Below, in pieces: positions 35,034 through 43,653 of a stretch of DNA of 64,000 nt (its first letter is position 1; each line of letters starts with the position of its first letter). Below the pieces are notes generated by a model, which did no database searches, was not told the origin of the DNA, and saw only the letters and a list, made by a program, of their open reading frames with translations. Position numbers and translations under genes: made by a program. Origin of the DNA: CAVQGZ01 sp963712175 (GTDB lineage: Bacteria > Actinomycetota > Actinomycetes > Jiangellales > Jiangellaceae); contig CAVQGZ010000010.1 in assembly GCA_963712175.1 (NCBI GenBank), forward strand, positions 1-64,000. Direction: 5' to 3'.

Positions 35034-35210
35034 ATGACGACGCTGACGCAGATGGTCGCCCTGCGGCGGGGTCCGCTGTCCGTGCGCTGGGAAGTGGTCA
35101 CGGATGTACGAGGCCGCCCGAGGCCGCAGATGCGCTGGGAGCCTGCCGAACCCACCACGAGTGCGCAGCGCCCGGCCTCGATCGGTGACAAGGTGCCGGC
35201 TGCCGCGTGA
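35034..35210 (+). CDS. small hypothetical protein (58 aa)
   Basis: ATG 35034 is preceded at seven bases by AGGAGG, the best Shine-Dalgarno site in the neighbourhood. The protein reads MTTLTQMVALRRGPLSVRWE, VVTDVRGRPRPQMRWEPAEP, TTSAQRPASIGDKVPAAA, with a repeated R/MRWE element. No known family, signal peptide or membrane segment. It lies alone between the groEL terminator and cutC with its own promoter-like elements. It may be a small regulator or stress protein; function unknown. Confidence 0.65.
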   Translation: MTTLTQMVALRRGPLSVRWEVVTDVRGRPRPQMRWEPAEPTTSAQRPASIGDKVPAAA

Positions 35211-35260
35211 CGGCGGCGGGGCTCACCGGCAGACAGGGCTGGGCGACGTAGCCTGATCAG

Positions 35261-35968
35261 GTGATCCGTCCGCTCCTCGAGGTCGTCGCGCTGACCCCAG
35301 GCGATGCGAAGGGTGCGACCGACGGTGGTGCCGACCGGATCGAGCTCGTGTCGAGGCCAGACCTCGGTGGGCTCACGCCCGATCTTGAGACGATCCAGGC
35401 GTTCCGTGCCGCCAGCGACCTACCCCTGCGGGTACGACTCCGGCTACGCGACGACTACTCGTCGACGGGAGGAGAGCTGACGAGGCTCATCGGCCTCGCC
35501 CAGACCCTCCTGGACGAGGGCGTCGACGGCTTCACGTTCGGCTTCGTCTCGCCCGACCTCGACGTGGACGTCTCGCTGACGCGAGCGCTCGGCGACGCCC
35601 TCGGCGGAGCGCCGTGGACCTTCCACCGGGCGATCGACCACGTCCTCAACCGTCAGCACGCCTACGGGGCGTTGCGGGCCATGCGCGGCCTGGACGGCAT
35701 TCTGACGGCAGGCTCGGCCCGCGGCATGGAGTTCGGGGTCGAGGACCTGTGTCGGGATGCCGCTGCCGACGAAGAGCTTGCCCGACTGATCGTTGCGGGC
35801 GGTGGGCTGCGTGCCGAGGACGTGCCGTGGCTGGCCCGCGCCGGCGTGCGGGCCTTCCACGTAGGGGCCTCGGTGCGACCGGGACGATCGCCCAAGGCCT
35901 ACGTCGACGCCGCCCTGGTGCGCTCGTGGCGGACGCTGGTCGACGACTCGGTCGCCGCGGCACTCTGA
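35261..35968 (+). CDS. cutC: CutC-family protein
   Basis: 235 aa, a TIM-barrel CutC family member. Motifs: LEVVALTPGDAKGATDGGAD, RIELVSRPDLGGLTPDLETI, GVDGFTFGFVSPDLDVDVSL, APWTFHRAIDHVLNRQHAYG and LTAGSARGMEFGVEDL. It is linked by name to copper tolerance in E. coli, but its enzymatic activity is not settled. GTG 35261 is the apparent start, 50 bp after the 58-aa ORF. No copper-binding motif is evident. Confidence 0.88.
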   Translation: MIRPLLEVVALTPGDAKGATDGGADRIELVSRPDLGGLTPDLETIQAFRAASDLPLRVRLRLRDDYSSTGGELTRLIGLAQTLLDEGVDGFTFGFVSPDLDVDVSLTRALGDALGGAPWTFHRAIDHVLNRQHAYGALRAMRGLDGILTAGSARGMEFGVEDLCRDAAADEELARLIVAGGGLRAEDVPWLARAGVRAFHVGASVRPGRSPKAYVDAALVRSWRTLVDDSVAAAL

Positions 35969-35986
35969 GGCCCGCCGCTCGCCGCG

Positions 35987-36700
35987 TCAGGCGCGTTCGG
36001 CGAGCCGCTGGAACGCCGTGAGGTGGCGCTGCGACCCGTCGCGGAGCGAGGACAGCACCTGGACGACGTCGGGTGCCTGCGTGCCGTCGATCGCTGTCGT
36101 GAGGTCCGCGATGTCGGTGGTCTCGACAGTGATGCCGGCCTGGGCCGCCGCGGCGAGCGAGGTCGAGCCAGAGGCGAGCAGGTCGTCGTAGAGCTGCTGG
36201 AGCGTCGTGTCGTCGAAGACCCCCGCGGGGTTGTCCGTGGTCGGGTCGTCCAGGTCGTAGCGGTCCAGGAGGACTTGCACGGACTCGAGGTGCTGGGTCT
36301 CGGCCCGAGCGATGTTGTCGAACTGACGGGCGTCGTACTGCTCGCCGAGGGCCACGTAGAGGTCGTGGGCGAGCTTCTCCTCCTCGACCATGTAGCGAAG
36401 GTCCTGCGCTGTGGCGGCAGAGATCTCCCCGCTCGCCGGGAGGGTCGCTGCCGGGTCATGTGCGCTGGCGCGGGCTTGGCCCTGACCCGGGCCCTGGCCG
36501 TGGCGTCCGCCGCCACCCTGGCCCTGCTGTCCGTTGCCCTCGCCCCATCGCGCCTGGGTCGCTGTCACTGCTCCCGTGCCGCTCGGTGTGGTGGTGACGT
36601 CTTCGTCCGTCTGCCACGGACCGGCGATCGCGAGCGCGCCCGCCCCGATCACGGCCACTCCTGCTGCCACTCCTGTTGCGATGGTTGTCGTGCGGTTCAT
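35987..36700 (-). CDS. DUF2202 ferritin-like exported protein
   Basis: 237 aa. An N-terminal membrane anchor or signal peptide at about 7-27 (IATGVAAGVAVIGAGALAIA) is followed by a Gly/Gln-rich stretch (GEGNGQQGQGGGGRHGQGPG). The ferritin-like four-helix DUF2202 domain has YMVEEEKLAHDLYVALGEQY, IARAETQHLESVQVLLDRYD and DGSQRHLTAFQRLAERA; the Glu and His residues are those expected at a di-iron site. Extracytoplasmic location is likely. Function unknown, possibly iron or oxygen chemistry. Confidence 0.85.
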   Translation of the reverse strand: MNRTTTIATGVAAGVAVIGAGALAIAGPWQTDEDVTTTPSGTGAVTATQARWGEGNGQQGQGGGGRHGQGPGQGQARASAHDPAATLPASGEISAATAQDLRYMVEEEKLAHDLYVALGEQYDARQFDNIARAETQHLESVQVLLDRYDLDDPTTDNPAGVFDDTTLQQLYDDLLASGSTSLAAAAQAGITVETTDIADLTTAIDGTQAPDVVQVLSSLRDGSQRHLTAFQRLAERA

Positions 36701-36782
36701 GGCTTCCTCCCTCTCACCTCTGTTGTAGGGCGCAGAGGAAAGAGCGGGGTAAGCCTGGGACGCGAAACGCCCTAGAAAGGCC

Positions 36783-36816
36783 GAGGGCCCCGCGCGGCGA
36801 ACCGGACGGGGCCCTC
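36783..36816 (-). terminator. hairpin terminator
   Basis: GAGGGCCCCG (36783-36792) and CGGGGCCCTC (36807-36816) pair over 10 bp with a 14-base loop, downstream of the leftward secreted-protein gene (stop at 36845). Confidence 0.65.
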
Positions 36817-36844
36817 GCTGCAGTCGTTCAGCCGGACATGGTTG

Positions 36845-37336
36845 TCACGGGGTCTCGATGGTGGCCGTGCCCGCCTCTGCACCCGTGATCGCGCCCGAAC
36901 CGACGACGGCGAGCGACGCGGTCTCGGTGAAGAAGAGCGTGACCGAGCCGTCGACGTTCGGAGTGAAGGTGAACAGATCTGCTCGCCCGAAGTTCTCCAC
37001 GTCGCCCGAGACGACGCCGTCGCTCAGCTCGATCCAGAAGTTGCGGAGCTCGAGGAAGTCGTCCTCGAGGATGCCAGCGGAGCCGTCGACGGCTAGCCCG
37101 CCCACGTGCTTGATCGTCCCTGAGGCGGGGTTGCCGACGATGCCGAACCCAGCCCCCTTGTCGCCGAGTGACCCAGGCTTGAGCACGTCCTCCAGGACCG
37201 AGTCGGTGAGCTCGCTCGGCACGACAAACGTCGTACCCTTCTTGCTGGGGGCGGCAGTGGCGGGTGCGGCGACGGCGCCAGCGGCCAGAGCGGTGGCCGC
37301 GGCAACGGCGAGAGCGGTGCGGGCAGACTTGCGCAT
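36845..37336 (-). CDS. secreted protein of unknown function
   Basis: 163 aa. A Sec signal peptide at 1-28 has an AxA cleavage site (AAPATAAPSKKG). The mature part is beta-rich and Gly/Asp-rich (FGIVGNPASGTIKHVGGLAV, LRNFWIELSDGVVSGDVENF, VDGSVTLFFTETASLAVVG), perhaps a single beta-sandwich adhesin- or HtaA-like domain, though I cannot name a family. No cysteine in the mature part. A hairpin terminator follows. Confidence 0.75.
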   Translation of the reverse strand: MRKSARTALAVAAATALAAGAVAAPATAAPSKKGTTFVVPSELTDSVLEDVLKPGSLGDKGAGFGIVGNPASGTIKHVGGLAVDGSAGILEDDFLELRNFWIELSDGVVSGDVENFGRADLFTFTPNVDGSVTLFFTETASLAVVGSGAITGAEAGTATIETP

Positions 37337-37409
37337 GGTGACTCCTCACTAGGGATGGACAACCTTCAACGCTTCTTCGCGGCGAGGACCCCGTTTGGAT
37401 GCAGAACTT

Positions 37410-38045
37410 ATGAATCGTTTTGGACCGATGCGACGGCGGCACTCCCTCGACGAGGCCCTCGCGCGTACGAGCTCCTTGGTTGTCCCTGGTAGGCGGTCAA
37501 TTCTGGGCATCGCTGGGGCTCCTGGGTCGGGCAAGTCGACGCTGGCACAGCAGGTGGTCGGCGCGGTGCCCGGGGCGGTCCTGGTACCCATGGACGGGTT
37601 CCACCTGGCCCAGCAGGTGCTGGACGAGGCGGGCCTGGCCGATCGAAAGGGAGCCCCAGAGACCTTCGACCGGGCCGGTTTCGCTTCGCTGCTCACCCGC
37701 ATCCGAGGCCAGCGCCCGGGTGACCCCGTCGTGTACGCCCCGACCTTTCGGCGCGAGATCGAAGAGCCGGTCGCGGGGGCGATTGCCGTCCCGTCCGACT
37801 GCCCCCTCGTCGTCACCGAGGGCAACTACCTGCTGCTCTGGCCCGAGGTGCGATCGCTCCTGGATGAGGCCTGGTGGGTCGAGATCGACGACGCCGAACG
37901 GCTGCGACGGCTCACGGCTCGCCATATCGCCTACGGCAAGGCGCCCGACCAGGCGCAGGCCTGGGCGATGGGCCCTGACCAGGTCAACGCTCGCCTCGTC
38001 GAGCAAGGACGAGCCGTCGCTGACGTGGTCGTCGAGGCCGGTTGA
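37410..38045 (+). CDS. nucleoside/nucleotide kinase family protein (uridine-kinase-like)
   Basis: 211 aa from ATG 37410 (MNRFGPMRRRHSLDEALART). P-loop ILGIAGAPGSGKSTLAQQVV, then VPMDGFHLAQQVLDEAGLAD with the DGFH motif, FDRAGFASLLTRIR, VVTEGNYLLLWPEVRSLLDE and a Walker-B-like EIDDAERLRRLTARH. These are shared by uridine kinase/pantothenate-kinase-like and sugar-kinase relatives, so the phosphate acceptor may be a nucleoside or a small sugar. The gene is divergent from the secreted-protein gene. Starts farther upstream (TTG 37395) are possible. Confidence 0.8.
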   Translation: MNRFGPMRRRHSLDEALARTSSLVVPGRRSILGIAGAPGSGKSTLAQQVVGAVPGAVLVPMDGFHLAQQVLDEAGLADRKGAPETFDRAGFASLLTRIRGQRPGDPVVYAPTFRREIEEPVAGAIAVPSDCPLVVTEGNYLLLWPEVRSLLDEAWWVEIDDAERLRRLTARHIAYGKAPDQAQAWAMGPDQVNARLVEQGRAVADVVVEAG

Positions 38046-38102
38046 CGTCCCGTCCGGCGTGGACGGGTGGATGTGGCACGGTTGCCACCGTGAGGCTTCG
38101 TC

Positions 38103-38300
38103 ATGACTGACATCCCGTGGGGTGCCCTGGCTCCGCTCCTCGTGCTCGCCCTGGGGTTCGTCGCGTGGGTGCTCGTCGACATCGTCCGAGCCGAGAACGT
38201 CCAGCACCTGCCGAAGTGGGCGTGGGCGATCCTCTCGGTCGTCTCGATCCCGCTCGGTGGGATCGTCTACCTGCTCGTCGGCCGCGACCGTGGGCAGTAG
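38103..38300 (+). CDS. PLDc_N-domain small membrane protein
   Basis: 65 aa: two transmembrane helices (LAPLLVLALGFVAWVLVDIV and WAWAILSVVSIPLGGIVYLL) flanking the loop RAENVQHLPKW, the PLDc N-terminal domain signature. In actinobacteria such proteins commonly precede ABC transporter genes, and here the stop overlaps the start of the ATPase gene by 11 bp. It may be an accessory membrane subunit. Function is unproven. Confidence 0.85.
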   Translation: MTDIPWGALAPLLVLALGFVAWVLVDIVRAENVQHLPKWAWAILSVVSIPLGGIVYLLVGRDRGQ

Positions 38301-39219
38301 CGACTCGCCGGTGATCCTGCGAACGCACGACCTGGTCCGCTCCTACGGCCCGCACGCGGGGGTGCTCGGCGTCGACCTCGAAGTCCCGCGAGGCAGCGTC
38401 TACGGGCTCGTCGGACCCAACGGCGCCGGCAAGACCACACTGCTGGGCCTGCTCACCGGCCTTCGCCGACCCGACTCCGGCTCGATCGAGCTGTCGGTGC
38501 AGCGTCAGCACGTTGCGCTCGTGCCCGACGTGCCCGAGTTCGAGAAGTGGCTGACTGCGACCGAGGTCGTCTCGCTGTCGGCCACCCTCGTCGGTGCTCC
38601 GGTCTCGCCCGCCCGGGTGTCGGACGAGCTGTCCCGCGTCGGGCTCGACGAGGCCGCGGACCGACGCGTCGGGGGCTTCTCCCGCGGGATGACCCAGCGC
38701 CTCGCCCTGGCCGCGGCCAGCGTCCTCGACCCCGAGCTGGTGCTGCTGGACGAGCCGAGCTCGGCCCTCGACCCCGCGGGACGGGCCGCGGTTCTGGACC
38801 TGATCGCTGAGTGGGCGCAGCGGGCCACGGTGATGCTGTCGAGCCACATCCTGGCCGACGTGCAGCGGGTGGCCGATGTCGTCGGCGTGCTGCGGGCGGG
38901 GGAGCTGGTCTACCAGGGTTCGGTGCGCACCCTGCTGGACCAGTACTTGCAGCCGACCTGGCAGGTTCGGGTGCGCGGCGATGTCGAACCGCTGCGGGCC
39001 CGGCTCGGCGCCGTCGACTGGGTCGAGGGGTGTGACGTGGTCGGCCCTGGGTTGCTTCGGGTGCGTTCCCGGTCGGTCGAGGACGGCGAGCGCGGGATCG
39101 TGGTCGCTGCGGCCGCGTGCGACGCGCGTGTGCTGTCGATCCAGCCCGAGGAGGCCGACCTCGAAGCCGCCTTCCTTGCCCTGACGGCAGCGGGGGCCGT
39201 CGCTCCGGAGGCGTCATGA
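38290..39219 (+). CDS. ABC transporter ATP-binding protein
   Basis: 309 aa from GTG 38290. Walker A GLVGPNGAGKTTLLGLLTGL, signature FSRGMTQRLALAAASVL (variant SRGMTQ), Walker B LVLLDEPSSALDPAGR, and the switch His in SSHILADVQRVAD. The C-terminal 80 residues (WQVRVRGDVEPLRARL) are an added domain like those of ABC-2 type exporters. It partners the following permease (ATGA overlap). Substrate unknown. Confidence 0.93.
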   Translation: MGSSDSPVILRTHDLVRSYGPHAGVLGVDLEVPRGSVYGLVGPNGAGKTTLLGLLTGLRRPDSGSIELSVQRQHVALVPDVPEFEKWLTATEVVSLSATLVGAPVSPARVSDELSRVGLDEAADRRVGGFSRGMTQRLALAAASVLDPELVLLDEPSSALDPAGRAAVLDLIAEWAQRATVMLSSHILADVQRVADVVGVLRAGELVYQGSVRTLLDQYLQPTWQVRVRGDVEPLRARLGAVDWVEGCDVVGPGLLRVRSRSVEDGERGIVVAAAACDARVLSIQPEEADLEAAFLALTAAGAVAPEAS

Positions 39220-39977
39220 CCGTCGTCCGGCTCGAGTGGTTGCGTCTGTGGCGCACGTACCGGTTGCTGATCCTGCTCGTGGTGTTCGCCTTCTTCGGGC
39301 TGCTCGGCCCGCTCACCGCCGCCTACCTGCCTGAGCTGATCAGCCTGGCCAGCCAGAGCGAGGACCTCGGGATGGCCATCGAGCTGCCCGAGCCGGTGCC
39401 TGCTGACGGCATCGCCCAGTACATCGGCAACATCAGCCAGCTGGGGCTCATTGCGGTCGCCGCCGTGGGAGCGCTTGCCCTGGCGATCGACGCCCGTCCC
39501 GGGCTGGCCGCCTTCTACCGGACGCGCCAACCGGCAGCGCACTCCTGGCTGATGCCCCGCTGGGCCGCGACGACGCTCGCCGCAGCCGCCGCCTGGACGG
39601 TAGGACTGCTCGCGGCGGTCTACGAGACCGTGCTGCTGATCGGTCCCCTGCCGGTGGGCGGAATGCTCACCGGGTGGGCCGCGTGGGTGCTGTACCTGGC
39701 GTTCGCCGTGGCCCTGGTGGCCCTGTCGGCAGGGATCGTGCGCTCGACGGTGGCGGTGACGGCCGTCTCGGTGGGGCTGCTGATCCTTGTGGCGCTCGTC
39801 GGGATCATCCCCCAGGTGGGCGAGTGGCTGCCCAGCCACCTCATCGGGGCGCCGACGGCCCTGGCGGACGGGTCGTTGGAGCCCGCCGACTTCGTCCGGG
39901 CTGCCGGGGTGACGGTCGTGGCGACTGCGGCGGCTCTGGTCGCGGCGGGCCGCCTCGTCCGTCGTCGTGAGCTCTGA
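39216..39977 (+). CDS. ABC-2-type permease
   Basis: 253 aa with about six hydrophobic helices (YRLLILLVVFAFFGLLGPLT, QLGLIAVAAVGALALAIDAR, AAAAWTVGLLAAVYETVLL, VLYLAFAVALVALSAGIV, AVSVGLLILVALVGIIPQ, VVATAAALVAAG). An extracytoplasmic loop after helix 1 (SLASQSEDLGMAIELPEPVP) is seen in ABC-2 permeases. It is coupled to the ATPase gene. Together with the PLDc_N protein they form a small exporter of unknown cargo. A palindromic repeat element follows within 24 bp. Confidence 0.88.
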   Translation: MTVVRLEWLRLWRTYRLLILLVVFAFFGLLGPLTAAYLPELISLASQSEDLGMAIELPEPVPADGIAQYIGNISQLGLIAVAAVGALALAIDARPGLAAFYRTRQPAAHSWLMPRWAATTLAAAAAWTVGLLAAVYETVLLIGPLPVGGMLTGWAAWVLYLAFAVALVALSAGIVRSTVAVTAVSVGLLILVALVGIIPQVGEWLPSHLIGAPTALADGSLEPADFVRAAGVTVVATAAALVAAGRLVRRREL

Positions 39978-40000
39978 TGTCCGGCGCGTGACGCGCCAGA

Positions 40001-40108
40001 TGGATGGAGCCGGCGGTTCGCCGCGTCCGTCTGGATGGATGCGTTGGTGCTCTGAGCGCACCAACGGCTCCACGCATCGGGGTCGGGGCGAACCAACGGC
40101 GCCATCCA
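40001..40108. repeat. 108-bp nested-hairpin dispersed element, copy A
   Basis: Outer arms TGGATGGAGCCGGCGGTTCG (40001-40020) and CGAACCAACGGCGCCATCCA (40089-40108) are inverted repeats with three mismatches. A second perfect hairpin CGTTGGTGC-TCTGAGC-GCACCAACG (40042-40066) lies inside. A related element with the same modules is at 53955-54062. Confidence 0.75.
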
Positions 40109-40148
40109 CGGGCGGGCTGAGCGTGCCTGAGCCGCCTACGGTGGGTAT

Positions 40149-40886
40149 GTGACCCCACGAGCTGCACCGGGCCCTGTCGCCCTCGTCGGCTCCGGGGAGT
40201 ACCTCGAGGCGATGACCGAGCTGGAGGGGCAGCTGCTGGACGGGCGTCCGCCGAGGTACGTGCAGATCCCGACCGCTGCCGCGCCCGAGGGTGAGCAGGT
40301 GCTCGCCCGGTGGCTGCAGCTCGGTGCAGACCAGGCCGACCGGCTCGGGGTGGAGCAGGTGGCGGTGGTCGCCCGGGACCGCCACGACGCCGACGACCCC
40401 GACTTCGCCGCCCAGGTCGCCGGAGCCGGGCTCATCTACCTCTCAGGAGGCAACCCCGGCTACTTGGCTTCGACGCTGCGCGACACCGCCCTGTGGCGCG
40501 GCATCGTCGACGCGTGGCGCGCGGGTGCCGCCGTCGCCGGCTGCTCGGCGGGGGCGATGGCGCTCACCAGCTGGGCACCCTCCTCGCGCAACTGGGGGTT
40601 GGGCGGGGAGCCGGGCCTCGACCTGTTCCCGCAGTGGCGGGTGATCCCGCACTTCGACCGTTTCGGCGCCTGGATGCCCTCGCCGATCCTGCGTCGCGTC
40701 TCCGCCGTCCCGGACGGCGTTCACACCGTCGGCATCGACGAGGAGACGGCGCTGGTCAACGGCCTGGACGGGGACGGCTGGTACGTGCACGGCCGCCGCA
40801 AGGTGTGGCTCGTCGACAGGCGCGGCAAGCGGACGGGGCACGGGCCTCGCGAGGCGGTCGCCGAGCCGCAGCCCACCCAGCCATGA
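40149..40886 (+). CDS. peptidase S51/cyanophycinase-like protein
   Basis: 245 aa, class-I glutamine-amidotransferase-like fold of the S51 family. PVALVGSGEYLEAMTELEGQ, LLDGRPPRYVQIPTAAAPEG, GLIYLSGGNPGYLASTLRDT, and the nucleophile elbow VAGCSAGAMALTSW in which Ser is the catalytic residue. A downstream His (IPHFDRFGAWM) and GIDEETALVN complete the likely triad region. It hydrolyses a peptide, possibly with N-terminal Asp or cyanophycin-type bonds. Starts at GTG 40149, 40 bp after the repeat. Confidence 0.85.
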   Translation: MTPRAAPGPVALVGSGEYLEAMTELEGQLLDGRPPRYVQIPTAAAPEGEQVLARWLQLGADQADRLGVEQVAVVARDRHDADDPDFAAQVAGAGLIYLSGGNPGYLASTLRDTALWRGIVDAWRAGAAVAGCSAGAMALTSWAPSSRNWGLGGEPGLDLFPQWRVIPHFDRFGAWMPSPILRRVSAVPDGVHTVGIDEETALVNGLDGDGWYVHGRRKVWLVDRRGKRTGHGPREAVAEPQPTQP

Positions 40887-40943
40887 CGAGCGTCCGAGGA
40901 GTGGCGACCTATAGCCGCGACGCCCTCGGACGCAAGGGTTGTG

Positions 40944-42605
40944 TCACTCGATGCGGTCGGTGAGGACGTCCTCGGCGTCGACGATGCGGTAGGCGTAGCC
41001 CTGCTCGGCCAGGAACCGCTGGCGGTGCTGGGCGTAGTCGGTGTCGAGGGTGTCGCGCGAGACGACCGTGTAGAAGCGCGCCGAACGCCCGTCCGACTTC
41101 GGTCGCAGCAGGCGCCCGAGGCGTTGGGCCTCCTCCTGGCGGGAGCCGAACGTGCCCGACACCTGGACGGCGACGGTGGCGTCGGGAAGATCCAGGGAGA
41201 AGTTGGCCACCTTCGACACCACGAGCAGGGTGATGTCACCGGTGCGGAAGCCCTCGAAGAGCCGCTGACGCTCCGGCACCGTCGTCGCACCGGTGATCAG
41301 CGGTGCCCCAAGGCGCTCGGCCAGGTCGTCGAGCTGGTCGAGGTACTGGCCGATCACGAGCGTCTGCTCGCCGTCGTGGTCGGCCACGATCTTCTGCACG
41401 ACCACCCTCTTGGACGCCGCCGTCGCGGCGATGCGGTAGCGCTCCTCCGGCTCGGCGGTGGCGTAGCCGAGGCGTTCGGTGTCGGTCAGGGTGACTCGAA
41501 CCTCGACGCAGTCGGCGGGGGCGATCCAGCCCTGGGCCTCGATCTCCTTCCACGGGGCGTCGTAGCGCTTCGGCCCGATGAGGGTGAAGACGTCGTCCTC
41601 GCGCCCGTCCTCGCGCACGAGCGTGGCGGTGAGCCCGAGGCGGCGGCGGGCCTGCAGGTCGGCCGTCATGCGGAAGATCGGGGCCGGCAGCAGGTGGACC
41701 TCGTCGTAGACGACCAGGCCCCAGTCGCGGGCCTCGAAGAGCTCGAGGTGGGCGTAGCTGCCCTTCCGCTTGGTCGTCATGACCTGGTAGGTCGCGATCG
41801 TGACCGGGCGGATCTCCTTGCGCTGCCCCGAGTACTCCCCGATCTCCTCCTCGGTCAGCGACGTCCGGCGCAGCAGCTCGTCCTTCCACTGCCGGGCCGC
41901 CACGGTGTTGGTGACCAGGATCAGCGTGGTCGACTTCGCATGCGCCATGGCGGCCGCGCCGACCAGCGTCTTGCCGGCCCCGCAGGGCAGCACGACGACG
42001 CCGGAGCCGCCTGCCCAGAAGCCGTCGGCCGCCTGGCGCTGGTAGTCGCGCAGCGACCAGCTGTCCTCGTCCAGCGAGATCGGGTGCGCCTCGCCGTCGA
42101 CGTAGCCGGCCATGTCCTCGGCCGGCCAGCCGAGCCGGATGAGGACCTGCTTGATCTGACCACGCTCGGAGGGGTGGACCGCGACCGTGTCGTCGTCGAT
42201 GCGGTTGCCCACCAGCGGCTTGATCTTGGCCGAGCGCAGCACCTCTTCGAGAACTGCCCGGTCGGTGGAGTGCAGGGTCAGCCCGTGCGTCGGGTGCTGC
42301 TCGAGGCGCAGCCGTCCGTAGCGGGCCATCGTCTCGGCGAGGTCGACGAGCAGCGCGTGCGGGACGGGATAGCGGGAGTAGCGCAGCAGGGTGTCCACGA
42401 CCTGCTCGGCGTCGTGGCCGGCAGCGCGGGCGTTCCAGAGGCCGAGCGGTGTGAGCCGGTAGGTATGGACGTGCTCGGGGGCCCGCTCGAGCTCGGCGAA
42501 CGGGGCGATGGCAAGTCGGCACTCGTCGGACTCCGGATGCTCGATCTCGAGCAGCAGGGTCTTGTCGCTCTGGACGATCAGCGGTCCGCCGACGGGAGGG
42601 GTCAC
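40944..42605 (-). CDS. xpb: XPB/Ssl2-type DNA repair helicase
   Basis: 553 aa from GTG 42605. The N-terminal DNA-damage-recognition-like domain (about 1-160, LIVQSDKTLLLEIEHPESDE, YRLTPLGLWNARAAGHDAEQ) is followed by the SF2 core. Walker A GVVVLPCGAGKTLVGAAAMA is at about 205 and the DEVH box in VVYDEVHLLPAPIFRMTADL at about 305. Motif III is LGLTATLVREDG, and the C-terminal RecA domain has VIGQYLDQLDDLAERLGAPL and GSRQEEAQRLGRLLRPK (motif VI). Bacterial XPB translocates on DNA 3' to 5' in an ATP-dependent way and is linked to repair or transcription. A WYL-containing helicase-associated protein is encoded 1.9 kb away. Confidence 0.95.
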   Translation of the reverse strand: MTPPVGGPLIVQSDKTLLLEIEHPESDECRLAIAPFAELERAPEHVHTYRLTPLGLWNARAAGHDAEQVVDTLLRYSRYPVPHALLVDLAETMARYGRLRLEQHPTHGLTLHSTDRAVLEEVLRSAKIKPLVGNRIDDDTVAVHPSERGQIKQVLIRLGWPAEDMAGYVDGEAHPISLDEDSWSLRDYQRQAADGFWAGGSGVVVLPCGAGKTLVGAAAMAHAKSTTLILVTNTVAARQWKDELLRRTSLTEEEIGEYSGQRKEIRPVTIATYQVMTTKRKGSYAHLELFEARDWGLVVYDEVHLLPAPIFRMTADLQARRRLGLTATLVREDGREDDVFTLIGPKRYDAPWKEIEAQGWIAPADCVEVRVTLTDTERLGYATAEPEERYRIAATAASKRVVVQKIVADHDGEQTLVIGQYLDQLDDLAERLGAPLITGATTVPERQRLFEGFRTGDITLLVVSKVANFSLDLPDATVAVQVSGTFGSRQEEAQRLGRLLRPKSDGRSARFYTVVSRDTLDTDYAQHRQRFLAEQGYAYRIVDAEDVLTDRIE

Positions 42606-42674
42606 CCGCCCAGTGTCGCCTAGGGCGTCCGACCCGGGCGAATCCGCGCCGAAGTCCCTACCGTCGAAGGTGAC

Positions 42675-43634
42675 GTGACACGCGACATCGTCCTGCTTGT
42701 CGGCGGCCTGGCCGTGATCGGCTTGGCCGCGGACCAGGCGGTCGTCGGGTCGGCCCGGCTGGCCGAGAGGTACAACCTGCCGCGCGTCGTGCTGGGCGCC
42801 CTGCTCATCGGGGTCGGCACCAGCCTTCCCGAGGCGGTGGTGTCGATCCTGGCTGCCCTCGACGGGCGGGGCACCCTCGCCTTCGGCAACCTGATCGGCT
42901 CCAACTCCGCCAACATCGGGCTGGTGCTCGGAGTCGCGGCGATTGCCGCGGCGTCCCCGCTGGTGGTCGACTCCGGGATCCTCACTCGCGAGGTGCCGTT
43001 GGCGCTCGGTGCGTCGCTGCTCCTGGCCGTCTTCGTGCTCGCCGGCATGCCGTGGCCGTTCGGCGTGCTGCTGCTGGTGACGGCCGTGCTGGTGGCCCGG
43101 ATCCTGCTCGCTCACGAACGGCTCGAACCCGAGCCGGCGGGGGACATCGAGCTCGAGCGCGAGGTGGAGCAGTTCTCCGGCGTCGTGGTCGTGCGCCGTG
43201 AGGTGGCCCGCGCCCTGATCGGGCTCGGGCTGACGCTTGGCGCCGCCCAGGCAGTGCTCGCTGGAGCGACCGGAGTGGCCGACCGTTTCGGCATCGGGGA
43301 GGGACTGGTCGGCTTGGCCATCGTCGCCGTCGGCACCTCGTTGCCCGAGCTGGTGACGGCCATCACCGGGGTGCGCCGCGGCGAGGACGAGCTGGTGCTC
43401 GGCAACGTCCTGGGGAGCAACCTGGCCAACAGCCTGCTGGTGGGGGGGTTGGCGACACTCGCCGGGGCCGCCGACACGCCGGTGACCGAGCCGTTGCGTG
43501 AAGGGGCGCTCGTGATGGCGCTGCTCGTGGTTCTTGCGGCAGCGGCACTCGGGCGTCGCCTGGCAGTCTCGCGTCCCGAGGGCATCCTGCTGCTGGCCAC
43601 CTACGCAGCGGGCATCGTGTGGATCGCGATGTAG
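42675..43634 (+). CDS. CaCA-family sodium/calcium exchanger-like protein
   Basis: 319 aa from GTG 42675 with about ten transmembrane helices. The two alpha repeats of the CaCA superfamily are clear: GVGTSLPEAVVSILAALDG plus GNLIGSNSANIGLVLGVAAI, and VAVGTSLPELVTAITGVRRG plus GNVLGSNLANSLLVGGLATL. The acidic residues of GTSLPE coordinate cation. Such proteins exchange Na+ or H+ for Ca2+ across the membrane. Length and repeats are normal. Divergent from XPB (69 bp). Confidence 0.93.
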   Translation: MTRDIVLLVGGLAVIGLAADQAVVGSARLAERYNLPRVVLGALLIGVGTSLPEAVVSILAALDGRGTLAFGNLIGSNSANIGLVLGVAAIAAASPLVVDSGILTREVPLALGASLLLAVFVLAGMPWPFGVLLLVTAVLVARILLAHERLEPEPAGDIELEREVEQFSGVVVVRREVARALIGLGLTLGAAQAVLAGATGVADRFGIGEGLVGLAIVAVGTSLPELVTAITGVRRGEDELVLGNVLGSNLANSLLVGGLATLAGAADTPVTEPLREGALVMALLVVLAAAALGRRLAVSRPEGILLLATYAAGIVWIAM

Positions 43635-43653
43635 GGGGTTGCGGTCGCGTCGC

